Assembly: GCF_024679245.1 (NCBI RefSeq)
Contig: NC_090186.1
Span: forward strand, 40,543,681-40,607,680
From: Pseudorasbora parva
Taxonomy: Eukaryota; Chordata; Actinopteri; Cypriniformes; Gobionidae
Length of the DNA stretch: 64,000 nucleotides
Direction: 5' to 3'
Numbering within the stretch: position 1 is the stretch's first letter; each line of letters begins with the position of its first letter. The translations under genes and the position numbers were made by a program. Shown piece by piece: positions 58,031 to 64,000 of the stretch. The notes below the pieces were generated by a model that saw nothing but the letters and a program-made list of their open reading frames with translations, did not search any database and was not told the origin of the DNA.

Positions 58031-58243
58031 AAATGCTTTATATGAATAAGCGTGTCAGCTGTGGTTTACCTGTACAGGTACGTGCGTCTGGGCGAGGTGG
58101 TGGATCATGTCTTCCCGCTCCTGAAGCGCAGCAGTTCGTGTGATTTCCCCTGCAGTGACACCTTCAGCCAGTTCACCTTCTGGAGAGAACAGCTCCCCCT
58201 CGTGGACGCACAGATAGCGAGCACTACCAACACCACTCGCTGA
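42202..58243 (+). CDS. lpin1: Lipin-1, phosphatidate phosphatase, complete coding region
   Basis: Magnesium-dependent phosphatidate phosphatase converting phosphatidate to diacylglycerol at the ER, and a nuclear co-regulator with PGC-1alpha/PPARalpha. Coding exons: 42202-42393, 42503-42598, 43913-44127, 44237-44323, 46027-46141, 46273-46537, 46629-46722, 47313-47473, 47648-47741, 47832-47901, 49261-49353, 49460-49515, 49609-49747, 52219-52367, 52443-52529, 52610-52762, 54994-55108, 56264-56367, 58078-58243; total 2,451 bp, 816 residues, all in phase. N-LIP domain 1-110; polybasic nuclear signal [11 protein letters not shown] at 126-136; C-LIP domain about 560-770 with catalytic DIDGT (D602, D604) and co-activator motif LGHIL (613-617). 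Closer to LPIN1 than LPIN2 or LPIN3 in [12 protein letters not shown] and FPLLKRS. Human lipin-1 is about 890 residues; the variable middle is shorter here. Confidence 0.96.
42503..42598 (+). CDS. lpin1: lpin1 coding exon 2
   Basis: Residues 65-96, [17 protein letters not shown] onward. The acceptor is TGTCACTCAG and the donor GAG followed by GTACAG. Confidence 0.96.
42888..43401. mobile_element. DNA transposon with 9-bp target duplication
   Basis: TAATGTGAC stands on both sides (42879-42887 and 43402-43410). Ends TAGCCTGACAAG and CTAGGCTA are short inverted repeats. The interior is GC-rich and non-coding; open frames on both strands are not supported. The duplication length fits a Mutator-type or hAT-type element. 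Confidence 0.75.
43913..44127 (+). CDS. lpin1: lpin1 coding exon 3 (nuclear localisation signal)
   Basis: Residues 97-167. Includes LVTSPIPS and the polybasic [11 protein letters not shown], which in mammalian lipin-1 directs nuclear import and phosphatidate binding, then an acidic stretch with [13 protein letters not shown]. Confidence 0.95.
44237..44323 (+). CDS. lpin1: lpin1 coding exon 4
   Basis: Residues 168-196 ending [19 protein letters not shown] is a lipin hallmark. The acceptor is TTTGTAG and the donor CAG followed by GTGGAG. Confidence 0.9.
44893..45589. mobile_element. TTAA-type MITE (AGGGATACTTCAGCG ends)
   Basis: Left TTAAAGGGATACTTCAGCG and right CGCTGAAGTAACCCTTA are inverted. 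About 700 bp, non-coding. Confidence 0.75.
45590..46026. other. lpin1 intron, nothing recognised
   Basis: AT-rich DNA up to the next acceptor. A short TAATAATAATAATAA run lies near 45,740. Confidence 0.4.
46027..46141 (+). CDS. lpin1: lpin1 coding exon 5
   Basis: Residues 197-235, with PKSDSEL and the lipin motif [11 protein letters not shown] at the end. Confidence 0.93.
46273..46537 (+). CDS. lpin1: lpin1 coding exon 6 (variable region)
   Basis: Residues 236-323, a poorly conserved, probably disordered segment. Supported by acceptor TATTTACAG, donor AAAAG followed by GTTATT and phase with both neighbours. Confidence 0.83.
46629..46722 (+). CDS. lpin1: lpin1 coding exon 7
   Basis: Residues 324-354, [20 protein letters not shown] then VAALYFPK, conserved in all lipins. 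Confidence 0.95.
47313..47473 (+). CDS. lpin1: lpin1 coding exon 8
   Basis: Residues 355-408, [20 protein letters not shown] through LTENREITK. Confidence 0.95.
47648..47741 (+). CDS. lpin1: lpin1 coding exon 9
   Basis: Residues 409-439, with [20 protein letters not shown]. The donor is AA followed by GTGAGT. Confidence 0.95.
47832..47901 (+). CDS. lpin1: lpin1 coding exon 10
   Basis: Residues 440-463, [20 protein letters not shown]. The donor is AAA followed by GTACGC. Confidence 0.95.
48250..48334. repeat. (TA)n microsatellite
   Basis: About 42 TA units in lpin1 intron 11. Confidence 0.97.
48530..48900. repeat. Dispersed fish repeat
   Basis: Starts near AGTTCAAAAGTTAAGGGTTG and includes AGCAGCAAATCA, GAATGATTTCCGAAGGATCA and a closing CAAATGCTAAACTTTTGAAT. 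Related to the copy at 63,070. Confidence 0.6.
49261..49353 (+). CDS. lpin1: lpin1 coding exon 11
   Basis: Residues 464-494, [20 protein letters not shown] onward. The [10 protein letters not shown] core is typical of lipins. Confidence 0.95.
49460..49515 (+). CDS. lpin1: lpin1 coding exon 12
   Basis: Residues 495-512 plus two bases, low conservation. Accepted because splice sites (TTTGCAG; AACAG followed by GTTCAG) and phase fit both neighbours. Confidence 0.8.
49609..49747 (+). CDS. lpin1: lpin1 coding exon 13
   Basis: Residues 513-559, [11 protein letters not shown] then [13 protein letters not shown], leading into the catalytic C-LIP domain. Confidence 0.93.
49766..50900. other. lpin1 intron 14, decayed transposon sequence
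   Basis: GATAGTTCAAAATTAAAATT at 49,770 looks like one end of a TTAA-type MITE. TGACAAGTTTGCGTGACAAG is a short direct repeat near 50,070, and GCGCCATGCGCTTCAGACTA near 50,830 belongs to another remnant. Boundaries cannot be set. Confidence 0.4.
51101..52093. mobile_element. Outer MITE split by a TTAA element
   Basis: Left GGGTGCATAAACCACTTAGA and right GTGGCTAAGTTTATGCAAC are inverted. The two halves flank the element at 51133-51919. Confidence 0.75.
51133..51919. mobile_element. TTAA-bounded MITE nested in lpin1 intron 14
   Basis: Starts TTAAAGGACAACTCCGGCGA and ends TCGCCGGAGTTGTCCTTTAA, with arms of about 30 bp. Open frames on both strands over 51385-51667 are not supported as genes. 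Confidence 0.88.
52219..52367 (+). CDS. lpin1: lpin1 coding exon 14 (catalytic DxDGT)
   Basis: Residues 560-608, [17 protein letters not shown] then [12 protein letters not shown]602 and D604 form the haloacid-dehalogenase-type catalytic motif. Confidence 0.97.
52443..52529 (+). CDS. lpin1: lpin1 coding exon 15 (LxxIL motif)
   Basis: Residues 609-637, [20 protein letters not shown] onward. LGHIL is the transcription-factor-interaction motif of lipins. Confidence 0.96.
52610..52762 (+). CDS. lpin1: lpin1 coding exon 16
   Basis: Residues 638-688, [20 protein letters not shown] then [17 protein letters not shown], among the best conserved parts of the phosphatase domain. Confidence 0.97.
52763..54993. 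other. lpin1 intron 17, nothing recognised
   Basis: AT-rich. The open frame 54087-54344 lies between no usable splice pair for lpin1, lacks similarity and ends in poly-asparagine/lysine codons, so it is not annotated. Confidence 0.4.
54994..55108 (+). CDS. lpin1: lpin1 coding exon 17
   Basis: Residues 689-727, [20 protein letters not shown] then [13 protein letters not shown]. The acceptor CTGCTTTTCAG follows a CA/CT tract. Confidence 0.96.
55184..56130. mobile_element. hAT-like non-autonomous element
   Basis: TCATCAT flanks both sides (55177-55183 and 56131-56137). The ends TAGTGATGGGG and CACCCCTAA and many GAGTCGACTCC-type motifs at both ends identify a common fish element. The interior carries an interrupted (TA)n tract (55503-55650). 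Confidence 0.7.
55503..55650. repeat. Interrupted (TA)n/(GATATA)n tract
   Basis: TA units with scattered AGATAT interruptions inside the preceding element. Confidence 0.93.
56264..56367 (+). CDS. lpin1: lpin1 coding exon 18
   Basis: Residues 728-761, [20 protein letters not shown] then HAKTNISS. The acceptor is TGTCTGTAG and the donor CATC followed by GTGAGT. Confidence 0.96.
56368..57971. other. lpin1 intron 19 with transposon pieces
   Basis: About 56,980-57,480 holds GTTACATGTAACTAGATTAC and its partial inverse, a MITE remnant. A TTAA-type end (TTTTTGGGTGAACTAGCCCT, then TTAA) closes at 57,914. Otherwise unremarkable. Confidence 0.5.
57972..58028. repeat. (GT)n microsatellite before the last lpin1 exon
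   Basis: About 28 GT units ending about 50 bases upstream of the final acceptor. Confidence 0.95.
58078..58243 (+). CDS. lpin1: lpin1 coding exon 19 (C terminus)
   Basis: Residues 762-816 and stop [22 protein letters not shown] and [18 protein letters not shown] match the lipin-1 end. Confidence 0.96.
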
Positions 58244-58609
58244 TCAGATCCACGCATCTGTCTCTCATAAACTTGCACAGAATGCAGAAATACACAACAG
58301 GCACAGGCTGAAAACCAACCTCTGAACATACTGAAATCATTATTAACATATGAAAATCACACACAAAATTTATGTGTGGGCCTGGACCTCAGAAAATGCA
58401 CTTTCTTTTAAAAATGTCTTTACATGCCATTTGTGATTTATAGTATATTGTACTTTTACCTTTTTCCGTGTTGCTTGTGATCACATGCATCTGTTAATGT
58501 ATGAATGAAACTGAATAATGTTACATTTCACACATTTTGAAATGTCCAGGTCATATTTAACTCATATTTAATGTATATATATATATATATACACAAATAC
58601 ATACAAACA

Positions 58610-58945
58610 CTGAACAGGCATAACATTATGACCACTGACAGGTGAAGTGGATTACTGATTATCTCTTCATCATGGCATTAGTGGCTGGGATATATTAGGG
58701 TGGGATATATTAGGCAGCATATTAGACAGTGAACATTTTATCCTCAAAGTTGATGTGTTAGAAGCAGGAAAAATGGGCAATTTTGACAAATGCCATATGA
58801 ATGCAGAGCATCTCCAAAACTTCAGCTCTTGTGGGGTGTTCCCGGTCTGCAGCGGTCAGTATATCAAAAGTAAACCGACAGGGTCATGGGCGGCCAAGGC
58901 TCATTGATGCACGTGGGGAGCGAAGGCTATGGTCCGATCAAACAA
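58610..58945 (+). mobile_element. Truncated Tc1-like transposon, sense
   Basis: GGCATAACATTATGACCACT at the start, then GATGTGTTAGAAGCAGGAAA and CTCTTGTGGGGTGTTCC, shared with the antisense copy at 35222-35957. Only the 5' third of the transposase region remains. Confidence 0.75.
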
Positions 58946-59602
58946 TTAAGGACCTTTATTTATTTACTATAATGTTAATGGTCTAAATACACAGTTCATT
59001 TTCCTTATGCAAAATATGACCCAGACATTTCTTGACAATTTTTGTGAGATTTACTCTTTTATTATATGATATAGGATATGTCACATTTCTTTATTTTTTC
59101 GGATGGAAATCATTGAACTCCAAATATTATTTGGTATATTTTTGTTAATGTACCAAGTAATATTTTATCTGTCTAATTATTTATAAGGTATTCTGCGGTC
59201 ATATCACAGCCGTATTCTGATATTCCTGCCTTCATACGTTTTTAACCAGCACTTTACACGTTACTGAAGAAAGATATGCTGTTATATTTTCTTATGAATT
59301 AATAATCATAACCCTGATTGGATTTATTCAATTGTATTATGTTTTTAATGGGATATAAAGATTTAGATAATATACTATATGAGACTATGCTATAGCTGTA
59401 GCATGATGCTGTTGATATATATATATATATTTTTTTTTTTAAATCCCCTTTTATTGAAAACTATTTTTAACTATTAGTTCCAAAGAGAGAGTGTTTGGTG
59501 TTTTGTCTGATTTTCTGATTTTCTTTCTGTGAAAGAGCAGTTGATCCGGACCGTTTTTCAGGTGATGCTTCTTTGAAGGAAAATCCATCTGTTTTGATCT
59601 TC

Positions 59603-59608
59603 AATAAA
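59603..59608 (+). terminator. Candidate poly(A) signal of lpin1
   Basis: AATAAA in TTCAATAAAACTAC, followed by a GT-rich stretch (TTCTGTCATTGTGATTT) that could serve as the downstream element. Confidence 0.5.
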
Positions 59609-59984
59609 ACTACAGCAGGAAATATTCTGTCATTGTGATTTAATACTTCAATTTATTTAATATATCGGAAAATGAATATATGAGGTTTGGACAGTAAATG
59701 TTTATTACCTTCCAGTAAATACAGGCGCTTAAATTCAGAATGTGCCACTTTAATAGTTTTAAAGCTCACCAATAATAAAAAAAAACTACCATTTAATAAT
59801 TAATTATTTTTATTTTAAATAACAATGATATTCATTATAACAAAGATGATCACATTTAAAGTAGTTTTGATCATAATAAGAGTTAGTGTGATGTGATTAT
59901 ACAAATTAATTAAGTAATATATTATTATTATTATTTTTATTATTAATATTAATCTTTGACAGATTTGTTTAAAGCTGGAGATTA

Positions 59985-60089
59985 TTGGGGGTAACAGGTC
60001 ACGCGACAGGAGGCGTTCCCGCGGTGCGCGCGCTCATTGGTTCGCGGGCCTCGGTCCGAGTGTCGCTCGGTTCAGTAGACTCTCGGATC
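59985..60089 (+). promoter_or_regulatory. gnpat core promoter and 5' UTR
   Basis: CpG-rich (GCGGTGCGCGCGCTCATTGG) with an inverted CCAAT box at 60036. No TATA box, as is usual for a housekeeping gene. The start site is not determined. Confidence 0.5.
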
Positions 60090-60154
60090 ATGTCGTCAGA
60101 GGAGGGGGAGAAGCCAGGAGAACACCTGCTTCTGCATGGGACATGGAGCGATTG
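60090..60154 (+). CDS. gnpat: gnpat coding exon 1
   Basis: Residues 1-21 plus two bases, [17 protein letters not shown] onward. The donor is GATTG followed by GTATGA. Joining to 61082 (not 61080, which would make a stop) keeps the frame. Confidence 0.65.
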
Positions 60155-63021
60155 GTATGAACATGATCTGTCTGTTGTTGTTGAGTTATTTTTGTATATT
60201 TATTTGATCCGGGCGTGCATTATAATACCGTGAGAGCTACACAACGAAACAAATCTAACTGATATCGCTTTTATTATAACGTAATCAACGAAGAACGCTT
60301 GAAGTGTAACGTTACATTAGCTTAGTTGAATAAGATAATCACCATTGGTCATCTAATTTAGTTTTTTGTCTTTGTCTCGGTATAAAAGTGTTTTTGTTTC
60401 ACTTTTTGTTTCGCTTGCCTTATTGGAAAACACGGAAAATGAGCAACAAAAACAACACAGTAAACGCAAATAAAAAAACAAAAGAAGCAAAATTACAAAG
60501 AAAAAAATATGAATAATTTTAAATATATACATTTTATACTTTAGGTAAATATTTTATCAGCTTTAAGAGGTTATTTTTATAGTTTGTCGTGAAGGAAAAG
60601 TGTTTTACCTCCGAAAATCTGTTCTCCATCCAGAACTAACGTTAACGTCAGACTCCCTTGCGCTCGCGCTGCTCAAGTCAGTTTAACGGTTTAAGAGATT
60701 TTAATAAGCTCGTGAGCACATTAACAATATTATCACAATTATACAGAATAATCACAATTTTGTTTGTTTCTTTGTTTAGACAATAGAAATAATAGACAAA
60801 TAATGCAGTATAAACGTTTTTGAAAACGTGTTTTTCAACAACAAAATACATGTTTTCGTATAATTGTCATTTCGAGTCTACTTAAACCTTCCACTGTTAA
60901 TTTAACAAAAATAGTTTTTAATTTTGGATTCATCAAATGAATGTTCATTTTTGGCCATTCAAGTACGTAATTGGAACTAACATAGTTTTGTTCTTGCTGT
61001 TTTGACTGTCTTAAGTATGAAAAGCGTAGCTTTCTTGTGGATTAAACTAGCAAAATTGTGTGTGTTATGCTGTTATTAGAGTGCTGAAGCTCTGGGTGGA
61101 GAGCCTGATGGCCTCTTTGATATTTTGGAGGAGAGGAGGCGGAGCAGTGACTTAAGCCACGCCTTTCGGACCTTTAACCCTCAGCCATACCGTGGAGCCA
61201 CACCCATTTCAGCTGCCACTCTCAACAGGATGGTGCTTGAATCCCAGTACCTGAGCTACATCATACAGGAGGTGAAAGAGCCAGATACAGTTAATAAAGG
61301 AAGATGTCATAGGCCCAATCCCATTCTGCCCCTTACCCCTACACGTTCCCCTATCCTACCCTGTTTTTCGATTCTCTGTTGGTTGTAGTAGGGGTAGGGC
61401 CAGATAGCCCTTCAAACAGACTTTTCCGGACCTCACTTCAAATGAAGGGGTATGAGAAATTTCCCTGCATACACGATGCAGAAAACACGGACGGAAACAT
61501 GGAATCCAGTCAAAAAAACGGATTTTATTGTATAACACAGATGATGAATTAATAAAAAGCAGGAAAACCTAAATCAATTTGCCATATAGACTAGTGTCTG
61601 TGAATATTGAACAGCACTATTTATTTAAATAAGAAAACTGCATGTCACTGTGAATAAATGGTGCAGGCACGCGGTTTCATTTACAACACACACACACACA
61701 CACTGAAGCATGTATGAGGACATGAACTTCAGAAATCTGAGCGAAATGTTACAGTTGTATTTAGCTACATCTCATTGTAATACTAATGTTTTGAATAATA
61801 ATAATAATCATAATAATAAATTATTATTAAAAATGTATTGTTTAAGGAATAGGGGTCAATCACAATTTTTACCTCCATGTTTTAATATTTACAGTTAAGC
61901 TCTGTCATGCATACCTTCTTTGACAAAAAAGTTTGATTTCATATGGTTAAAAGACATACATACATATATAGTTGTTTTTAATTAATTACGCATGGTTTTT
62001 GAGTATTATATTTTAATTAAAATGGAATTAATACTAAAACCGAATTTAGTAAAAAAATAAAACAGAATCTAATTTTAAAAAGGGCACATAAGTAATTTTT
62101 GTTAATAACAATCAAATTCTTGTTAAATTGTATAATTTTCATCATTTTAATTAATTAGACATGCTTTTTGATTACTAAAATGCCACAGCGGTTTTTATTA
62201 ACTGTTTCTTGCTCACACTCACAGATCATGGTTGAGTGCGCTGAACCGCGTGAGGCACTTCTAGAGGAAGCGTCTGCGTTACTGGACGAGATGAGCCAAA
62301 ACCTTCAGCTGGGATTCATTCGTCTGCTGGGCTTCGCAATGACCAAAGTTTTAAAAAGCTTGTTCAGCGCTGTATACGTCAACGAGGATGGACTCACACG
62401 GGTTAGTGTTTTATCCTGCCCATAATTAATTCATTAAAAATCAATTCTATTTTTAAAAGGAATGCTTCACCAAAAAATGGTGTTATCATTTAGCTCCAGC
62501 AAGCCATTAAGGAGCATCCCGTCATCCTGATGCCCAATCACAGGAGCTACATGGACTTCCTTGTTCTGTCTTACATCATGTTCACATATGACCTCTCTAT
62601 TCCCGTCATTGCAGCTGGAATTCGCAAGTATCTAAAGATTTTTGTTGTGGTGGCAAAATCCCACAGTCACATCATGTACTTATTCATTTTAAAGGTGCAC
62701 CAAGTAATGCCCAACACTTTAGACAAATGTTTGAAATGGGCGTCCCCTCACGGTGACCACTAAATGCTGTCCTGTCAAAAACACACAAATCTGCTTAGTG
62801 CATCATTAAAGATGGATTTAAGAACATGTTTTCAGGCTGGGTTAGTAAATTATTCCTCTACTCACCTCTTTTCAAATCTCATTTCTCTAACAGCTCTGAT
62901 GGGGATGAAGCTGATTGGGGAGATCTTTCGCCGGTCGGGTGCGTTCTTTATCCGTCGTGCCATTGGCTCAGACAAGCTGTACTGGGCAGTTCTGTCCGAG
63001 TATGTCAAAACGATTGTGCGG
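60090..63021 (+). CDS. gnpat: Dihydroxyacetone phosphate acyltransferase, 5' part (five exons)
   Basis: Peroxisomal enzyme (GNPAT, DHAPAT) that acylates dihydroxyacetone phosphate, the first step of plasmalogen and other ether-lipid synthesis. Exons 60090-60154, 61082-61271, 62225-62401, 62494-62623 and 62894-63021 join in phase to 230 codons; the rest lies beyond the right edge. [12 protein letters not shown] corresponds to human DILEERRHVSDL. The acyltransferase HX4D motif is H160-D165 (NHRSYMDF), followed by [26 protein letters not shown] and [12 protein letters not shown], all close to human. The intron after exon 4 needs a GC donor. The N terminus before the EERR block is not conserved, so exon 1 is the least certain. 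Confidence 0.92.
60155..61081. other. gnpat intron 1, nothing recognised
   Basis: AT-rich intronic DNA. No repeat family or exon is identified. Confidence 0.4.
61082..61271 (+). CDS. gnpat: gnpat coding exon 2
   Basis: Residues 22-85, [20 protein letters not shown] through LSYIIQE. The donor is GAG followed by GTGAAA. A weak GAG acceptor is used. Confidence 0.85.
61306..61480. repeat. DNA transposon end in gnpat intron 2
   Basis: GGCCCAATCCCATTCTGCCC followed by CTTACCCCTACACG is a typical fish transposon end, with GTAGGGGTAGGGCC inverted about 80 bases later. The other boundary is unclear. Confidence 0.5.
61481..62224. other. gnpat intron 2, remainder
   Basis: AT-rich with an (AC)n run near 61,686 and a (TAA)n-like run near 61,797. 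Nothing else is seen. Confidence 0.4.
62225..62401 (+). CDS. gnpat: gnpat coding exon 3
   Basis: Residues 86-144, [20 protein letters not shown] then [10 protein letters not shown], matching the human ILDEMSHKLRLG region. Confidence 0.94.
62494..62623 (+). CDS. gnpat: gnpat coding exon 4 (HX4D motif)
   Basis: Residues 145-187 plus one base, [20 protein letters not shown] onward, with H160 and D165 of the acyltransferase motif. It ends GGAATTC before a GCAAGT donor. Confidence 0.9.
62894..63021 (+). CDS. gnpat: gnpat coding exon 5
   Basis: Residues 188-230, [20 protein letters not shown] onward to YVKTIVR. The acceptor is TCTCTAACAG and the donor CGG followed by GTGAGA. It ends in phase 0. 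Confidence 0.94.
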
Positions 63022-63059
63022 GTGAGAATTTAGAGCATGCTTTATTATTAATGTCTTTA

Positions 63060-63475
63060 AAAAGATTGTAAACAATCATTCAGAAGTTTAGGATTGGTAA
63101 GATTTTACATTAAATATTTACACTACTGTTAAAAAGTCTGGGATCTGTGAGATTTTTGAAATACATCTCTTCTACAGTAAAACAGTAATATTGTGAAATA
63201 TTATTACACATTAATATAACTTTTCTTTTTGAAGATATTTTCAAATATAATTTATTCCTGTGATCAAAGCTGAATTTTCAGCATCATTCCTCCAGTATTC
63301 AGTGTCACATGATCCTTCAGAAATCATTCTAATATGAGGATTTGCTGCAACGTTGAAAAATTATCGGAGCTGAAAACAGTTGCGCTGCGTGATATTGTTT
63401 GGGAAACCGTGGTTCAATTTTTTAAAAGGATTCTTTGGTAGAAAGTTTGAAAGAACAGCATCTTTTGTAACATTA
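63060..63475. repeat. Dispersed fish repeat in gnpat intron 5
   Basis: TTTAGGATTGGTAAGATTTT, TGATCAAAGCTGAATTTTCA and AGTGTCACATGATCCTTCAG identify the same family as the copies near 4,900, 21,520, 39,300 and 48,580. Confidence 0.65.
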
Positions 63476-64000
63476 TTAAAGGGGGGGTGAAACACTCAGT
63501 TTCAGTCAGTGTCATGTCAATCTTGAGTACCTATAGAGTAGCATTGCATCCTGCATATCTCCGAAAAGTCTTTATTTTTTTTATAATTATATAAGAAAGA
63601 TGCGCTGTTCCGAGTCTTTCCGAAAAAAGCCGAGCGGGTGGGGGCGTGTCGTGTGAGCGGAGCTAAATAATGACGTGTGCAGCAGCGCACTGTGTGTTGA
63701 GTCGAGTGCGTCGTAAAGCTGTGTCATCCCTCACAGCGGGAAAAACTTTATTCAAAATAAAAATATGGCTTTTAATCAGATACAGCCATCAGATATGATC
63801 CGGAATCAGACCCAGAGGCTGCAGTTGAACAGGAGCAGCAGCAAAAACGACTAGAGCAGGACGTCTCTATGTGGTACGATATACACTAACTATTTAATAT
63901 GCTTAGCGACTTGTGTTATTTACATATTTATACTTGAATTATATCGTCGTATTTTTGTCTTTGAAGGTGTACATGTGAGAAGTGCAGTTGTGCACGTGTG
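63476..64000 (+). mobile_element. TTAA-started repetitive element carrying coding-like exons (cut by window edge)
   Basis: Begins TTAAAGGGGGGGTGAAACAC, a common cyprinid repeat start, and continues to the edge. It holds a CpG-rich promoter-like part (63,600-63,730) and two exon-like segments (63776-63873 and 63967 to the edge), so it may be a transposon carrying a gene. Confidence 0.6.
63776..64000 (+). pseudogene. Exons for a P2X7-tail-like cysteine-rich domain, partial
   Basis: Segment 63776-63873 encodes YDPESDPEAAVEQEQQQKRL then EQDVSMW. After a GTACGA donor and an acceptor ending at 63966, the next segment reads WCTCEKCSCARV to the edge. Acidic/Q-rich sequence before DVS-x-WC-x-C-x-x-C resembles the zinc-binding cytoplasmic tail of P2X7 receptors, also seen in many fish repeat-encoded proteins. 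The only nearby ATG (63765) is one base out of frame, so this copy may be broken. Confidence 0.4.

Larger units (their letters stand above)
58244..59625 (+). other. lpin1: Probable lpin1 3' UTR
   Basis: Runs from the stop to an AATAAA at 59603. It contains a Tc1 fragment (58610-58945). The length, about 1.4 kb, is plausible for a lipin 3' UTR but there is no transcript evidence. Confidence 0.5.

Overview
The window is nuclear genomic DNA of a teleost fish, most likely a cyprinid. This rests on multi-exon vertebrate genes with GT-AG introns, dense families of short inverted-repeat DNA transposons typical of carp and zebrafish relatives, several Tc1/mariner elements, L2-type LINE remnants and long (TA)n, (CA)n and (TATG)n tracts. 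There is no sign of bacterial or viral organisation.

Layout. (1) About 1-6,700, minus strand: the 5' coding exons of an estrogen-related receptor gene, best called esrrg. The N-terminal exon and both zinc-finger exons are present; the hinge and ligand-binding exons lie beyond the left edge. (2) 6,700-15,280: intergenic DNA made largely of transposon remnants and palindromes. (3) 15,288-29,520, minus strand: a complete gpatch2 in ten coding exons (489 codons), whose introns are full of DNA transposons. (4) 29,600-36,600: intergenic DNA between divergently oriented gpatch2 and lpin1, with foldback elements, a Tc1 fragment and, just before lpin1, three exact 57-bp-spaced modules each pairing an inverted CCAAT box with a sterol-response-element-like site. 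(5) 36,600-59,630, plus strand: lpin1, with a probable non-coding exon 1 and 19 coding exons (816 codons) that join in frame throughout. (6) 60,090 to the right edge, plus strand: the first five coding exons of gnpat; the rest lies outside. The last 525 bases are a repetitive TTAA-bounded element that seems to carry exons for a cysteine-rich P2X7-tail-like domain.

How the genes relate. esrrg next to gpatch2 is a conserved vertebrate neighbourhood, which decided the receptor's paralogue. lpin1 (phosphatidate phosphatase and nuclear co-regulator) and gnpat (peroxisomal DHAP acyltransferase, first step of ether-lipid synthesis) lie head to tail, with about 1.85 kb from the lpin1 stop to the gnpat ATG. 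Both act on glycerolipids, and estrogen-related receptors are known to act on lipin genes, but nothing in the sequence shows that the arrangement is functional.

Most notable: the triple CCAAT/SRE-like tandem array upstream of lpin1; a Tc1-type transposon with IR/DR ends and a DD37E transposase interrupted by a single stop, ending 18 bases inside a gpatch2 intron that is about 95 percent transposon; inverted copies of one TTAA element flanking the esrrg zinc-finger exon; a predicted GC-AG intron in gnpat; and a gpatch2 exon whose splice signals lie against microsatellites. Exon borders were worked out by hand from splice consensus, reading phase and remembered similarity to vertebrate proteins. 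Repeat family names are from memory of family features, not from a database search.
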